Counted from the stretch's first letter, positions 54,345-63,696 are shown. The stretch is 64,000 nucleotides of DNA from Verrucomicrobiota bacterium (GCA_020831635.1 JAFIGC010000001.1:1-64000); one strand, 5' to 3'. Numbers and translations: made by a program. The notes: generated by a model not told the origin, from the letters alone.

Positions 54345-55565
54345 TCAGTCGTAAATCCCTTGTGTGGTTTTTACTTCGATGACGACTTCCTCTCCGCCGG
54401 GTGGAACCGTGAAGGGGACGCGCACATCCCGATAGCCCAGCCGCGTCCCCACGGCCACATAGTTGCCTGGAAGGAGTTCATGGTTTTTTTCGACGAATGG
54501 CGGGAATGGGAAAGGTTGATTTCTTAGAATGGTGACCTCGGTTTCGCCGTCGGAACGGATGCGAATCGGGATGGGCGTGTGTTGCAGGTCCCAGCGTTCC
54601 AGGAAATTTTTCGCCCTTGTTGACAGGCCAGAGGGAAAGGTTTCGAGGGACATGCCGCGCAATTCTTCGGCGAGGGCTTTGGCGGTGGCGCCGGTGAGGC
54701 TTTGTTCGGCGCGGCGGAGTTTTTCGGTGAGTACCCGCATGTTCAAGGTGCGTTTTTCCCCGGCTTCAATTTCCGAGGCGTCAGGGTACAAGGATTGGGC
54801 TTCCAGCCAGCGGGCGTGGGCGGAATTCCAGTCTTCGGCGGCTTCGAATGCCAAGGCTTCGGCCACCAACCGGTCCACGCGTCCCTCTGTGATTCGCGCC
54901 TGGACGCGGGATCGCAGGTCGAGAAGTTCGGTGTCGTCTGGACGAAATACCAGGGCGCGGTCGATGAAATCCCGCGCGGTTTGCCATTGGCCGTTTTCCA
55001 TGGCGGCGCGGGCTTTTTCTTTGAGTTCGGAGACTTCCATCGTTTCCAACTCGCGCTGGAGTTCCGCACGGAGTTCGGCCACGCCGGGGAACTTGGCGTC
55101 CAATTGATGGGCGCGGTTGATTCCGGCCATGGCGATGGCGGGGTCGTCCCGGTTTGCGCGGGCCGCCTCCAAAGCGGCGAGGGTTTGGTTGGCCACCCGT
55201 GCCCGCGGCAGGAGGGCCTCGGCTTCGACATGATCCGGCTTCAGCCGCAGGAGTTGCAGCAGCGAGGAAACGGCCCGGGTCTGATCTCCTTGAATGTAGT
55301 GGGTCCAGGCCTGATCCCAAAGTGCCGCCGGATCATCCGGAACCGGGGTGGGGGTGGCGATGGGCAGCGGCGTTGGGGTGGGGGACGGTGTTGTGGGGGC
55401 GGGGGCGGGTTCGCGGCGGCTGATCCAGAGGATGGCGCCGAGGCCCATCATCAGCACCAGCAGCGCCACGGCCCAGGCGCTTTTGGCACCCCATCCGTTT
55501 ACGGGATCGCGTTTGGGAGGCGGGGGTGGATTCAGGTCCACCGGTTGCAGATCTTCTTCGTCCAT
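54345..55565 (-). CDS. Membrane-anchored TPR protein with C-terminal beta domain
   Basis: The 406-residue protein has a proline-rich cytoplasmic head (NPPPPPKRDP), one membrane span (SAWAVALLVLMMGLGAILWI, about 29-48) and a proline/threonine linker (PAPTTPSPTPTPLPIATPTP). It continues with TPR-like helix pairs (about 75-310, repeated A/W..G....A...) and a C-terminal beta domain (about 325-400) resembling PEGA-type modules (PGNYVAVGTRLGYRDVRVPFTVPPGGEEVVIEV). It is last of three genes on the minus strand; the start overlaps the stop of the lipoprotein gene (TAATG). It is probably an envelope scaffold; function unknown. Confidence 0.75.
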   Translation of the reverse strand: MDEEDLQPVDLNPPPPPKRDPVNGWGAKSAWAVALLVLMMGLGAILWISRREPAPAPTTPSPTPTPLPIATPTPVPDDPAALWDQAWTHYIQGDQTRAVSSLLQLLRLKPDHVEAEALLPRARVANQTLAALEAARANRDDPAIAMAGINRAHQLDAKFPGVAELRAELQRELETMEVSELKEKARAAMENGQWQTARDFIDRALVFRPDDTELLDLRSRVQARITEGRVDRLVAEALAFEAAEDWNSAHARWLEAQSLYPDASEIEAGEKRTLNMRVLTEKLRRAEQSLTGATAKALAEELRGMSLETFPSGLSTRAKNFLERWDLQHTPIPIRIRSDGETEVTILRNQPFPFPPFVEKNHELLPGNYVAVGTRLGYRDVRVPFTVPPGGEEVVIEVKTTQGIYD

Positions 55566-56833
55566 TAAATTTCGTCCACTGCGGTTTCGACCGTCGAATC
55601 TTCAACTTCAGGTTCCAAGGTCTCGGCGGGCGGATCGCCGGGCATGGCGGTTTCAGCGTGGTGAAGTTTCCGTAGCAGTTCCCGCCATTGTTTCATTTGT
55701 TCGTCGACCGAGCCGGTGAGAGAGACGGTTTGTCCTTCCAGTTGCACGGTCACGGTGTTGGCCTCGGAGCCAAAAGATTCCGCCAATTCCTGCAAGGTGG
55801 CCTCGTGAAGTTCGGTGCGTTGGGAAATGTTGACCCCGTTGATGATGACCTGGGTGCCGCCGATGATGAGCACATCCCGCATGGTGCTGGAGTGGTCCAC
55901 ATCCCGCACTTCCAGCAGAATCGCGGCCGCGATCATGATAATGCCGGCGGTGGCTTGGCGGATGCCATCGCTTCGCGCCCGGCGGATGGCGGTTTGTTCG
56001 ACGAGATTGAAGCGTCGCCATTCCAAATAGGAATTCCACATGCGCATGTAAAAGGGTTCGTAGGTCGCGTGCAGGGCGTCGAAAAACATTTCATTGCGCG
56101 CGGAGATCTGTTCCACGCGCAACCAAGTGGGGTCGTTTTCGGCGGGCAGGCGGATCACCTCGGTTTTGCCTTCCGGGGTTTTGCGCACATATTGGCCGAA
56201 AGCCTCGGGGACGAGATCGGCGGCAAAGAGCATTTCCGTGGTGCGGCGGAGGGTTTTGACCTGATAGCCGTCCATGCGCCGCCGGACGGCAGCCATGTCG
56301 TTGGCAATGGCGTTGTAGAGGTGTTGAAAGGGGTCGGTGGTTCCGGCGGTGGCGCTTTGATAAGCGGCTTGTTGGGCGTTATCCCGGTAGGTGCGGGTGA
56401 ACCAGTTATAGCCTTCACTGTCATGGACCTGAATGCGTACGGCCAACTGCTCGCCATTGGACTGCAGGATTTCGCCTTGGACGATCACATCCATGCCCTT
56501 GGCCTCGGGGGGCACCACCCGGACTTCCCCCCAATACCCGCTTTGGTCCAAGGTATTTTTCAAATGGACGGGGATAAAGTGGGTTTCGGCCTTGCGAATC
56601 TCAGCGTTGCTGTGCTGGTCGGCGAGGACGGCGGGATTGGTGTTGCCGGGGTCGAAAATTTCGATGCCCACGTTGAGGCGCTCCCCGGGGGCATAGGGTT
56701 GCAGGGAGGTTTGCAAGGGGGTGGGTCCAAGGGTGCCGCCTCCCCGGCGGGTGGTCGGGCAACCCGTCGTGAGCAACATCAGGGGGATACAGGTCAGGAA
56801 CGACCATCGAGATAGGCTTCGTATTCTTTCCAC
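55565..56833 (-). CDS. Uncharacterised lipoprotein of the three-gene envelope operon
   Basis: The 422-residue protein has a lipoprotein leader (LMLLTTGC) and a proline/threonine-rich start. An N-terminal domain (about 50-180, LNVGIEIFDPGN... VIVQGEILQSNGEQLAVRIQVHDSEGYNWFTRTY) has the look of a nucleotide-free CsgG/ABC-auxiliary type beta domain. A hydrophobic helix follows (about 292-308, ATAGIIMIAAAILLEV), and a late segment (VTVQLEGQTVSLTGSVDEQMKQWRELL) resembles a BON module. These are pattern resemblances, not assignments. The gene overlaps the upstream coiled-coil gene by 40 bp and the TPR gene by a TAATG, so the three products are probably made together as one complex. Confidence 0.72.
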   Translation of the reverse strand: MERIRSLSRWSFLTCIPLMLLTTGCPTTRRGGGTLGPTPLQTSLQPYAPGERLNVGIEIFDPGNTNPAVLADQHSNAEIRKAETHFIPVHLKNTLDQSGYWGEVRVVPPEAKGMDVIVQGEILQSNGEQLAVRIQVHDSEGYNWFTRTYRDNAQQAAYQSATAGTTDPFQHLYNAIANDMAAVRRRMDGYQVKTLRRTTEMLFAADLVPEAFGQYVRKTPEGKTEVIRLPAENDPTWLRVEQISARNEMFFDALHATYEPFYMRMWNSYLEWRRFNLVEQTAIRRARSDGIRQATAGIIMIAAAILLEVRDVDHSSTMRDVLIIGGTQVIINGVNISQRTELHEATLQELAESFGSEANTVTVQLEGQTVSLTGSVDEQMKQWRELLRKLHHAETAMPGDPPAETLEPEVEDSTVETAVDEI

Positions 56834-57603
56834 AGTTTTTCCCGGAGTTCTGGGTCGGTTTCTTTTTCCGCGGCTTCCCGCAGTTGACGGGCGACGATAT
56901 CTTCGTCTTGGCGGGGGGGACGGTCGCCCGCTTGTCCCTGACGCGCGGTGCCGCGAGCGTTTTCCGCTGAGGGCACGCCTTCGCGGTTCTGTTCATTGGT
57001 CGAGGCCGTTTCGGGGATTTCGCCCGCTTCCGCGTCGGTTTCGCGGCCCACGCCCGGATCCACGCCCATGTCCCGCAGCAGGGCGGCGGCATCGGCGGCG
57101 GCTTGGGCGCGGCTGGTGGCGGCTTCGCCTCCGGTGGCAATGCGTTGGTCCATGGCCTGCCGCAATTTGTCGAAATGATCGAGCAAGAGTTGGTCGAAGG
57201 AATCCAGCGAGTTTTGAAATTCATTGGCGAGACGGGCGAGTTCGTCCTGGCGTTCGTCCCTGTCATCGTCCTCTGGCAAATCGAGGGACACTTCCCATCG
57301 GATGACCCGTTCTTCGGGTTCGTCCGTCATCGCCCGCAAATCGGCCAAGGTTTTTTGATGCGTCTCCTTCAAAGCCCCCACCTCGCGCAGATACGTTTCC
57401 ATGGCTTGAATTGCGGCGGGATCCGTTTCGGGGTCCGCCCGCAGGTTCTCCAGACGATCCGCGATCCGTCTTTCCGTCGCTTCCGCCAGGCGCACATCCG
57501 CCTCCGCGCGACGCACCCGCGCCTCCACGTCCGCGGGCGCCGCAGATCCCCAAAAGGGCAGGCCGCAGAAACAGGCAAATAGAATGAATGAATGGAAACG
57601 CAT
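56794..57603 (-). CDS. Exported coiled-coil protein, first gene of envelope operon
   Basis: The 269-residue protein has a signal peptide (MRFHSFILFACFCGLPFWGSAAPA). A charged coiled-coil is at about 24-95 (DVEARVRRAEADVRLAEATERRIADRLENL), a second helical part at about 120-185, then a low-complexity acidic/polar linker. The end is charged (REAAEKETDPELREKLWKEYEAYLDG). The ATG at 57603 begins the signal peptide; in-frame codons further upstream are not convincing. It overlaps the lipoprotein gene by 40 bp. No family is recognised. The GGATA...TATCC palindrome upstream may be the operon's operator. Confidence 0.72.
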   Translation of the reverse strand: MRFHSFILFACFCGLPFWGSAAPADVEARVRRAEADVRLAEATERRIADRLENLRADPETDPAAIQAMETYLREVGALKETHQKTLADLRAMTDEPEERVIRWEVSLDLPEDDDRDERQDELARLANEFQNSLDSFDQLLLDHFDKLRQAMDQRIATGGEAATSRAQAAADAAALLRDMGVDPGVGRETDAEAGEIPETASTNEQNREGVPSAENARGTARQGQAGDRPPRQDEDIVARQLREAAEKETDPELREKLWKEYEAYLDGRS

Positions 57604-57752
57604 GATCATGATAAAGCTTTGAGTCGGATTCACCGGGATACGTTCACCGGAAACATCCAACCGTACCTTCTTCAGCATGTATCCGAAGTCGGTAATTGTC
57701 AATCCGTCATTGCGAATGGGGTATTCTCTTACGTGCAAAATGGCCGGGCCAA

Positions 57753-57780
57753 GGATACCGTACCTGGAGTACCTCTATCC
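57753..57780. promoter_or_regulatory. Imperfect palindrome upstream of envelope operon
   Basis: GGATA and TATCC flank an inner GTAC-CTGGA-GTAC pair in the spacer between the coiled-coil gene start (57603) and the barrel gene stop (57807). The arms are 5 and 4 bp, with a one-base length difference between them. Possible operator; weak evidence. Confidence 0.3.
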
Positions 57781-57806
57781 GCGTCCATTATCAATCCCCT
57801 TGGCTG

Positions 57807-58805
57807 CTAAAAGCGAAAACCCACGCGCGCCCCGAGGATGGTGTATTCCAAGGTGACATCCCGATTCAGACCGGCAAAACGGCGTTCTCCGGTGAGGGTG
57901 TAATCAATTTCGACCTGTTCCAGATAGATGCCGGCCAGGAAGTCGACCCGGTCGCCGAGTGGGAAAATGCCATACAGATTGCTTTCAATGGCCTTGTAAG
58001 TGAATTCGATGCCCTCGAAATTATCCGCTCTCAGGCGCAGTCGGCTCATCGAGCTTTGGAAATCCAGAAACTTGAAAGTGGTTTCGGCCACGATTTGAAT
58101 GCTGTTGGGATCGGCGGGGTTGAAATCAAAGCGAAGTTCTCCGCCAAAGCCGTATTCGGGAATCACGGCCCGCTCCCGGTTGGTGCCGCGCCCCTGTCTG
58201 GCGAAAAGCCGTCGGGTTTCGCCTTCGAATTCCACCGAAGCCACGGAGCCGGCATCAATGGTATATTCGTAATCGGTGTATTGGAGCCCCAGGTGTAGCC
58301 AGGGGGAAAAGCGCAGGCGACCCTCCGGGTTCAGGGTCAGGGGCGTGATCCGAAAACCGCCGCCAAACCACAGGGATTCCGCTTCGATGGTGTAGGTGGT
58401 GTCGACTGGAACCAGAAGATACCCCAATTCCTGGCCTTCAAACGTGATGCCGGACACACTGAATCGAAATTCCTGTTGGGCCACCCCGGAGCCTTTGGCG
58501 GAACTTTGGCGATAATCCATAAAAAAGGTCAGCCATTTCCCTTTGAGTTTGCCACCCAAAATCAGGGAATGTCCATCGTCCTTCAGGCCAAGCTCGCTAA
58601 AGTTCACGGTCAATCCGCCGGGGAGGAAGTCGTCTTCTTTGTTTTCCCCCACGGTTCCTTCCACATCCCTGAGCGTGCCCAGTCCACCGTAAATCTCGGT
58701 GGCAAAGCCTTTGGCGTCGCTTCGGCCACCGCCGATCCATTGGGCGTGAACGGGTCCGAGCGAGCAGAGTAGGCATAGAAAACTGAAAATAGATTTGATC
58801 GACAT
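57807..58805 (-). CDS. Outer-membrane beta-barrel protein
   Basis: The 332-residue protein has a signal peptide (MSIKSIFSFLCLLCSLGPVHAQ) and many amphipathic beta strands of alternating hydrophobic and polar residues (LILGGKLKGKWLTFFMDYRQ, WFGGGFRITPLTL, WLHLGLQYTDYEYTI, LEYTILGARVGFRF). It ends in phenylalanine, as outer-membrane barrels normally do. About 12-14 strands are likely. Function is unknown. The same strand carries the envelope operon about 200 bp downstream; the spacing suggests a separate transcript. Confidence 0.75.
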   Translation of the reverse strand: MSIKSIFSFLCLLCSLGPVHAQWIGGGRSDAKGFATEIYGGLGTLRDVEGTVGENKEDDFLPGGLTVNFSELGLKDDGHSLILGGKLKGKWLTFFMDYRQSSAKGSGVAQQEFRFSVSGITFEGQELGYLLVPVDTTYTIEAESLWFGGGFRITPLTLNPEGRLRFSPWLHLGLQYTDYEYTIDAGSVASVEFEGETRRLFARQGRGTNRERAVIPEYGFGGELRFDFNPADPNSIQIVAETTFKFLDFQSSMSRLRLRADNFEGIEFTYKAIESNLYGIFPLGDRVDFLAGIYLEQVEIDYTLTGERRFAGLNRDVTLEYTILGARVGFRF

Positions 58806-58898
58806 TTGACGGGTCTTTGCTTTTGTGTTGTTGCGATATCAGGGCGTTTGCGTGGGATTTAACCTTGTTTCCTTTGAAAATGCGAGTAGAATTTGCGC

Positions 58899-59885
58899 AT
58901 GATTTTATTGACCCCCAACACGAAAAATTCCCGGACATCCGAAGTGGATCTGGTTCCCGCCATTCAAAAGTTGAAACGGGAAATGAATGCCATCATTTTG
59001 GCGCATTACTATCAGGTGGATGAAATCCAGGATGTGGCCGATTTCATTGGGGACAGTTTGGATTTGTCCCGCAAGGCCGCGGACACGGATGCGGACGTGA
59101 TTGTTTTTTGCGGGGTGCATTTCATGGCCGAGACCGCGAAAGTGCTTTCTCCGCACAAAACCGTTTTGCTGCCGGATTTGGCGGCGGGTTGTTCGCTGGC
59201 CGAAAGCGCGCCTCCGGAGGCGTTCAAGGCCTTTGTGGATGCGCACCCCAACCATTTGGTGGTCAATTACGTGAATACGTCCGCGGCCGTGAAGGCGCTG
59301 ACGGATTATTGCGTGACCTCTTCGAACGCGGTGCAGGTGATCAACAGCCTGCCCCCGGAACAAGAAATCATTTTTGGCCCCGACAAGTATCTGGGAGACT
59401 GGGTGCGCCGTGAAACCGGTCGGGACATGCTGCTGTGGGAAGGGTCTTGCGAAGTGCATGAAATTTTCAGCGAACAGGCGATTTCGGAAATGATGCAGGA
59501 AAACCCTGGGGCCAAGGTATTGGTGCATCCCGAATGTCCCGGTCCGGTGCGGGATCTGGGGGATGTGGTGGGCAGCACCAAGCGCTTGTTGGAGGCGGTG
59601 GCCAACGGGCCGGAAGACGCCACCTATATCGTGGTCACCGAGCCGGGCATCATTCACAAAATGAAGGAAGCCGCCCCCAAGGCGACCTTCCTGATGGCAC
59701 CGGCCTCCGTGAGCGGCAGCGAAGAAGGGAGTTGCACCACCTGCAATACCTGCCCGCACATGAAGCGCAACACCTTGGAGAAGCTGTACCTGTGCATGAA
59801 AAATCGGTCTCCGGAAATTTTTCTGGACGAGGAAATCGTGCGCAAGGCGCGAATTCCCATTGAACGCATGATCGCGATTGGTTAA
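58899..59885 (+). CDS. nadA: Quinolinate synthase A
   Basis: The 328-residue protein matches NadA: IILAHYYQVDEIQDVADFIGDSLDLSRKAADTDADVIVFCGVHFMAETAKVLSP, VNTSAAVKALTDYCVTSSNAV, EGSCEVHEIFS and HPECPGPV. The 4Fe-4S cluster cysteines are visible in AAGCSLAE, HPECP and the GSCTTCNTCPHM region. With iminoaspartate from NadB it makes quinolinate, the first NAD precursor. The ATG at 58899 was chosen over an in-frame TTG at 58893. NadB and NadC are not in the window. Confidence 0.96.
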   Translation: MILLTPNTKNSRTSEVDLVPAIQKLKREMNAIILAHYYQVDEIQDVADFIGDSLDLSRKAADTDADVIVFCGVHFMAETAKVLSPHKTVLLPDLAAGCSLAESAPPEAFKAFVDAHPNHLVVNYVNTSAAVKALTDYCVTSSNAVQVINSLPPEQEIIFGPDKYLGDWVRRETGRDMLLWEGSCEVHEIFSEQAISEMMQENPGAKVLVHPECPGPVRDLGDVVGSTKRLLEAVANGPEDATYIVVTEPGIIHKMKEAAPKATFLMAPASVSGSEEGSCTTCNTCPHMKRNTLEKLYLCMKNRSPEIFLDEEIVRKARIPIERMIAIG

Positions 59886-59933
59886 TTATTTCACTTCAAC
59901 CCAATGATATGCCTATAAACAGGAGGAAAACAA

Positions 59934-60857
59934 ATGCCGGAAGTTGAATTGCAGAATGGTGCCTTGCAACAGGGGATGGATGAAGCCGTAAACGGGATTG
60001 CCGAAAACGGCGAAGCCGCCACGGAGTTGGCCCTGGATTTTGAAACCGTGGCCGAGCTTGCCAAAGTGGCCTCGCCATTTGTCGCTCAGTTGCTGTTGGC
60101 GATCCTCATTTTGATTGTGGGCCGCATTGTGGCGGGGATGATTCGATCGGTGATTCGAAAGGTCATGGAGAGTCGAAAAGTGGACCCGACGATCATCGGC
60201 TTTGTCGCCGGTTTGGTGTACGCGCTCATTATGGCCGGTGTCGTCCTGGCCGCCCTGCAACGGGTCGGCGTGCAAACCGCCTCCTTTGTTGCGATTATCG
60301 GTGCGGCGGGTTTGGCCGTGGGCTTGGCGCTTCAGGGATCGTTGGCGAATTTCGCGGCGGGCTTTATGCTGATCCTCTTCAAGCCATTCAAAGTCGGGAA
60401 TTTCGTGGATGCGGGCGGAACCATGGGCATTGTCGAGGAAATCGGCATTTTCACCACCACCATGCGCACGCCCGACAACAAGGTCATCGTGGTGCCCAAC
60501 AATGCCATCACCAGTGGAAATATCACCAACTTTTCCGCCCGCGATACCCGTCGGGTGGATCTCACCGTGGGAGTTAGCTACAGCGACAATCTTCAGGGCG
60601 TCAAGGAATTGTTGCTCAAGATGCTGGAGGACGACGAGCGGGTGCTGGACGACCCCGCCCCGACCGTGGGGGTGATTGAACTGGGGGACAGCAGTGTCAA
60701 TTTCTGCGTCCGCCCCTGGGTGAACGCCGCCGACTTTTGGCCCGTGACCTTTGATTTGAATCAACGCATGAAAGAGCGTCTGGAAGCCGCAGGATACAGC
60801 ATTCCCTTCCCGCAACGGGACGTGCATCTGTATCAGGAAACCGTGGAGAAAAGCTAA
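59934..60857 (+). CDS. MscS-type mechanosensitive channel
   Basis: The 307-residue protein has three membrane helices (about 48-70, 88-110, 117-145). The pore-lining helix is ATM3-like (GAAGLAVGLALQGSLANFAAGFMLILFKPFKVGNFV). The conserved beta domain (IVEEIGIFTTTMRTPDNKVIVVPNNAITSGNITNFS) and the C-terminal alpha-beta region follow. Small channels of this type release solutes when membrane tension rises. A strong ribosome site, AGGAGG, lies about 9 bp before the ATG. Its TAA stop is the beginning of the repeat 60854-60881. Confidence 0.95.
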   Translation: MPEVELQNGALQQGMDEAVNGIAENGEAATELALDFETVAELAKVASPFVAQLLLAILILIVGRIVAGMIRSVIRKVMESRKVDPTIIGFVAGLVYALIMAGVVLAALQRVGVQTASFVAIIGAAGLAVGLALQGSLANFAAGFMLILFKPFKVGNFVDAGGTMGIVEEIGIFTTTMRTPDNKVIVVPNNAITSGNITNFSARDTRRVDLTVGVSYSDNLQGVKELLLKMLEDDERVLDDPAPTVGVIELGDSSVNFCVRPWVNAADFWPVTFDLNQRMKERLEAAGYSIPFPQRDVHLYQETVEKS

Positions 60858-60966
60858 GACAAATTTCATCCGCAACTGAAACCGCATTTCTGAATCCTAA
60901 TCGTAATCGTACGCATAATCCTAATTGACGAACGAATCGTTTCTTTTGAGTACGATTAGGATTAGG
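60854..60966. repeat. Stop-codon-associated repeat and AT-rich hairpin
   Basis: CTAAGACAAATTTCATCCGC (60854-60873) and its continuation AACTGAAA match the arm at 37744-37772; in both places TAA is the stop codon of the gene before. After it, 60896-60912 and 60950-60966 form a hairpin (16 of 17 paired) made of CTAATC and GATTAG units. The spacer to 61084 holds no other gene. Confidence 0.65.
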
Positions 60967-61083
60967 TTTAGGATTTCAAGTGTGCTCAGTCACTGTATTC
61001 AAATTTCTGAACAGTCACACTTTTTGACGTCATCTTCCTTTTGAATATGATTGAACCCAACCCAACCCCACCAGGAGACCCCC

Positions 61084-61296
61084 ATGGAATTCGTGAAAAT
61101 TGCAAACTACAACAACAAGCTGACTGCGGAGACCTCGGCACATTTGCTGGACGAAAAGGACATTCCGTACCAGATCCACAGCGATGAAGGGCTCTTCGGA
61201 GAAGGCGGGGTCAGCCCCTACGTCTTCTTAAGCGTGCCCACGGAACGGGAAGCGGAAGCGCGGGAAATCCTGGATGCGGTCAGCCCCAACGAGTGA
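61084..61296 (+). CDS. DUF2007-like small protein
   Basis: The 70-residue protein (MEFVKIANYNNKLTAETSAHLLDEKDIPYQIHSDEG...VFLSVPTEREAEAREILDAV) has the ferredoxin-like pattern of DUF2007 proteins. A hydrophobic strand is followed by a helix that ends before a short acidic turn, then LSVPxxxxxxAxxIL. These proteins are often called putative signal transducers; the ligand is unknown. AGGAG lies 8 bp before the ATG, whereas the in-frame upstream codons lack one. It lies 85 bp before the GH63-like gene and could be cotranscribed. Confidence 0.8.
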   Translation: MEFVKIANYNNKLTAETSAHLLDEKDIPYQIHSDEGLFGEGGVSPYVFLSVPTEREAEAREILDAVSPNE

Positions 61297-61381
61297 GTGC
61301 CTTCATCATATCGTAGGATTCCCGATGATTTCTATAGTATGGTGGGCTCTCTGATTTGAACCCCAACCCACTGGTTTTTCC

Positions 61382-63088
61382 ATGTACATTTCTCCCCATG
61401 CCGATTTGCGTTTCGAGCCTTTTTCCCGTCGCGGGAGCTATTTGAATTTCCGTCGGTTTGACGGGATCACCTCTCCGGAAAAAAATATGAGCGGGGTCTA
61501 TCTGAGACAATGCAACGGCGCCCGCTTTTACGATCATACCCTGGCCCGCGTGACCTTGAACGGACGGGACCCGGTCAGCGCTTGGGACGAGGCCAAACTG
61601 ATCCTGACGCCCGAGGAAGGTCAGGGTCAGGTGGAGATTGTGTTCGACGGCACCGACGCGGTTCGCATGCGGGGGGCGGATTGTGAACTGGAATTGGAAT
61701 TCGCCCCCCACATGGGGGCTTCCATGTATCCTGCCCGCAACGGCGCTTGGGAGGTCAATGCGCGGGGCTGTCATCGCAAGGTTTTGATGCATACGCTCCT
61801 GGGGATCCTGGAGCCCCTCACGGATTGGGAAGGGGAAAACAGCCGTCGAATGGTGGCCCGCATGGCACCGGACGCCGATGGCCAATGGGAATTGGCCCTG
61901 GACGTGTATTTGAGCACCTGGAACCCTCGGGAGTTTCGTCCGCTGGAGGCCGGTGAAAACGAAATCCGACAAGATTTTGCGGACTTTTTGGGACGGATTT
62001 CGATCTGTGCGCCCGAATTCGAGGAGGCCCGGATTCGGGCCGCGTACGTCAATTGGTCCGCCATTGTGCGACCCAGCGGCAACTTCATGCGTCCGGCCAT
62101 GCTCATGAGCAAAAACCATATGGCCAACGTCTGGAGCTGGGACCACGCCTTCAATGCCATGGCTCACATGGCGGGCGATCCCGAACTTGCCTGGGATCAG
62201 ATGATGCTGATGGCGGACCGTCAGAACGAACACGGCGCTTTTCCCGACGCCCAGAACGATGTACACGAACATTTCAATTTCTGCAAACCGCCGATACACG
62301 GTTGGGCGGTGTCCCGCCTGCGGGCCACGCGTCCCGAATTTTTCACCCCGGAGCGACTTCGCGAAACCGTGGGATGGCTGGAACCCTGGACGCGGTGGTG
62401 GTTGAACCACCGGCTTTGGGAAGAAGGAGGTCTGCCCATTTACCTGCATGGCAACGACAGCGGATGGGACAACAGCACCTTTTTCCTCAAAGGCGTGCCC
62501 GTGTTCACCCCGGATCTCCCCGCGTTTTTGGTGTTGCAGTGTCGGGAGCTTTCCCAACTTCACCATATGCTGGGGCAGCATGCCGACGCCCAATACTGGA
62601 TGGGGCAGTCGGAACGTTTGTTGAACTTGCTGCTGGAAACGCTTTGGGACGGGGAGCGGTTCCACGCGATCCGCCTTCCCCAAAACGAGAAAATTTCCAC
62701 CGACACCCTCATCGAAACCATTCCCCTGGTGCTGGGCGATCTCTTGCCCGAGGAAATCCGCACCAAAGTCGTGGCCCGCTTGCATCGGTATCTGACCCCG
62801 CACGGTCCCGCCACCGAGCATCCCGAAAGTCCCCATTACAAATCCGACGGCTATTGGCGCGGTCCGATTTGGGCGCCCTCCACCTTCCTCCTGGTTGATG
62901 GATTGAGGCGGGGCGGACACCGGGATCTTGCGGACGATATCGCGGACCGTTTTCTGAAACTGTGCGCGAAATCGGGTTTCGCGGAAAATTTCGACGCCCT
63001 CACCGGCGAGCCGCTCCGCGACAAAGCTTACACTTGGACCTCAAGCGTCTTTTTGATTTTGGCCGCCGGACGGGTGGGGGGGAAATGA
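61382..63088 (+). CDS. GH63-like (MGH1-type) glycosidase
   Basis: The 568-residue protein has an N-terminal beta region (about 1-210) and a helical toroid (about 215-560) like mannosylglycerate hydrolases and YgjK. NVWSWDHAFNAMAHMAGDPELAWDQMML is the typical substrate-entry segment. NDSGWDNSTFF resembles the catalytic-acid loop of GH63, and YWRGPIWAPSTFLLVDGLRRGGHRDLADDIADRFLKL with TSSVFLIL near the C-terminus is characteristic. GH63 enzymes are inverting alpha-glycosidases; the substrate here is unresolved. No signal peptide is seen. Confidence 0.85.
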   Translation: MYISPHADLRFEPFSRRGSYLNFRRFDGITSPEKNMSGVYLRQCNGARFYDHTLARVTLNGRDPVSAWDEAKLILTPEEGQGQVEIVFDGTDAVRMRGADCELELEFAPHMGASMYPARNGAWEVNARGCHRKVLMHTLLGILEPLTDWEGENSRRMVARMAPDADGQWELALDVYLSTWNPREFRPLEAGENEIRQDFADFLGRISICAPEFEEARIRAAYVNWSAIVRPSGNFMRPAMLMSKNHMANVWSWDHAFNAMAHMAGDPELAWDQMMLMADRQNEHGAFPDAQNDVHEHFNFCKPPIHGWAVSRLRATRPEFFTPERLRETVGWLEPWTRWWLNHRLWEEGGLPIYLHGNDSGWDNSTFFLKGVPVFTPDLPAFLVLQCRELSQLHHMLGQHADAQYWMGQSERLLNLLLETLWDGERFHAIRLPQNEKISTDTLIETIPLVLGDLLPEEIRTKVVARLHRYLTPHGPATEHPESPHYKSDGYWRGPIWAPSTFLLVDGLRRGGHRDLADDIADRFLKLCAKSGFAENFDALTGEPLRDKAYTWTSSVFLILAAGRVGGK

Positions 63089-63225
63089 CGGGAGCTGACC
63101 AAAGGCTTTACATTTTCAATTGGCTTTGCTTGAATTTCTTTCCTCGACAGATCGTTAGACAATCGTTAGTACTTATCATCATTCACTTTCCGCATTGATT
63201 TTGCCCACCCCTTAGGAGACATCCG

Positions 63226-63687
63226 ATGGATTTCAAAGATCTGAAAAAAATTATCGAACTGGTCAAGGAAAACGACATTATGGAGTTGGAGCTTCAGGAT
63301 GGCGATTTTCGTTTGGCCACCAAACTGCGTGGCAACGACCCGGTTTATGTGACCACATCCGCCGCACCCCAAGCGCCCTCCGCATCGCCCGCCCCCTCGG
63401 CGCCGCAAGCGTCCGGCGGCGAAATGCCGCCGGCCCCGAAAGTGGACGCGCCGTCCATTAAATCCCCCATGGTGGGCACCTTTTACCGTTCCTCCTCACC
63501 GGATGCCGATCCATTTGTGAAAGCCGGGGATCTGGTGGAAGCCGATTCGACCGTTTGCATCATCGAGGCCATGAAAGTGATGAACGAAATCAAGGCGGAA
63601 GTCACCGGACGGATTACCAAAATTTTGGTGGAAAATGCCGAAGCCGTGGAATTCGGTCAACCGCTGTTTGAAATTGAACCCGCCTAA
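63226..63687 (+). CDS. accB: Acetyl-CoA carboxylase biotin carboxyl carrier protein
   Basis: The 153-residue protein has an N-terminal helical part (about 1-40), a Pro/Ala-rich linker (about 43-75), and a biotinyl domain. In that domain EAMKVMNEI places biotin on Lys117. It is the carrier subunit that takes carboxylated biotin to the transferase in fatty-acid synthesis. AGGAG is 8 bp before the ATG. It is followed 9 bp later by accC, the usual accBC arrangement. Confidence 0.97.
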   Translation: MDFKDLKKIIELVKENDIMELELQDGDFRLATKLRGNDPVYVTTSAAPQAPSASPAPSAPQASGGEMPPAPKVDAPSIKSPMVGTFYRSSSPDADPFVKAGDLVEADSTVCIIEAMKVMNEIKAEVTGRITKILVENAEAVEFGQPLFEIEPA

Positions 63688-63696
63688 GGAGCCGTT

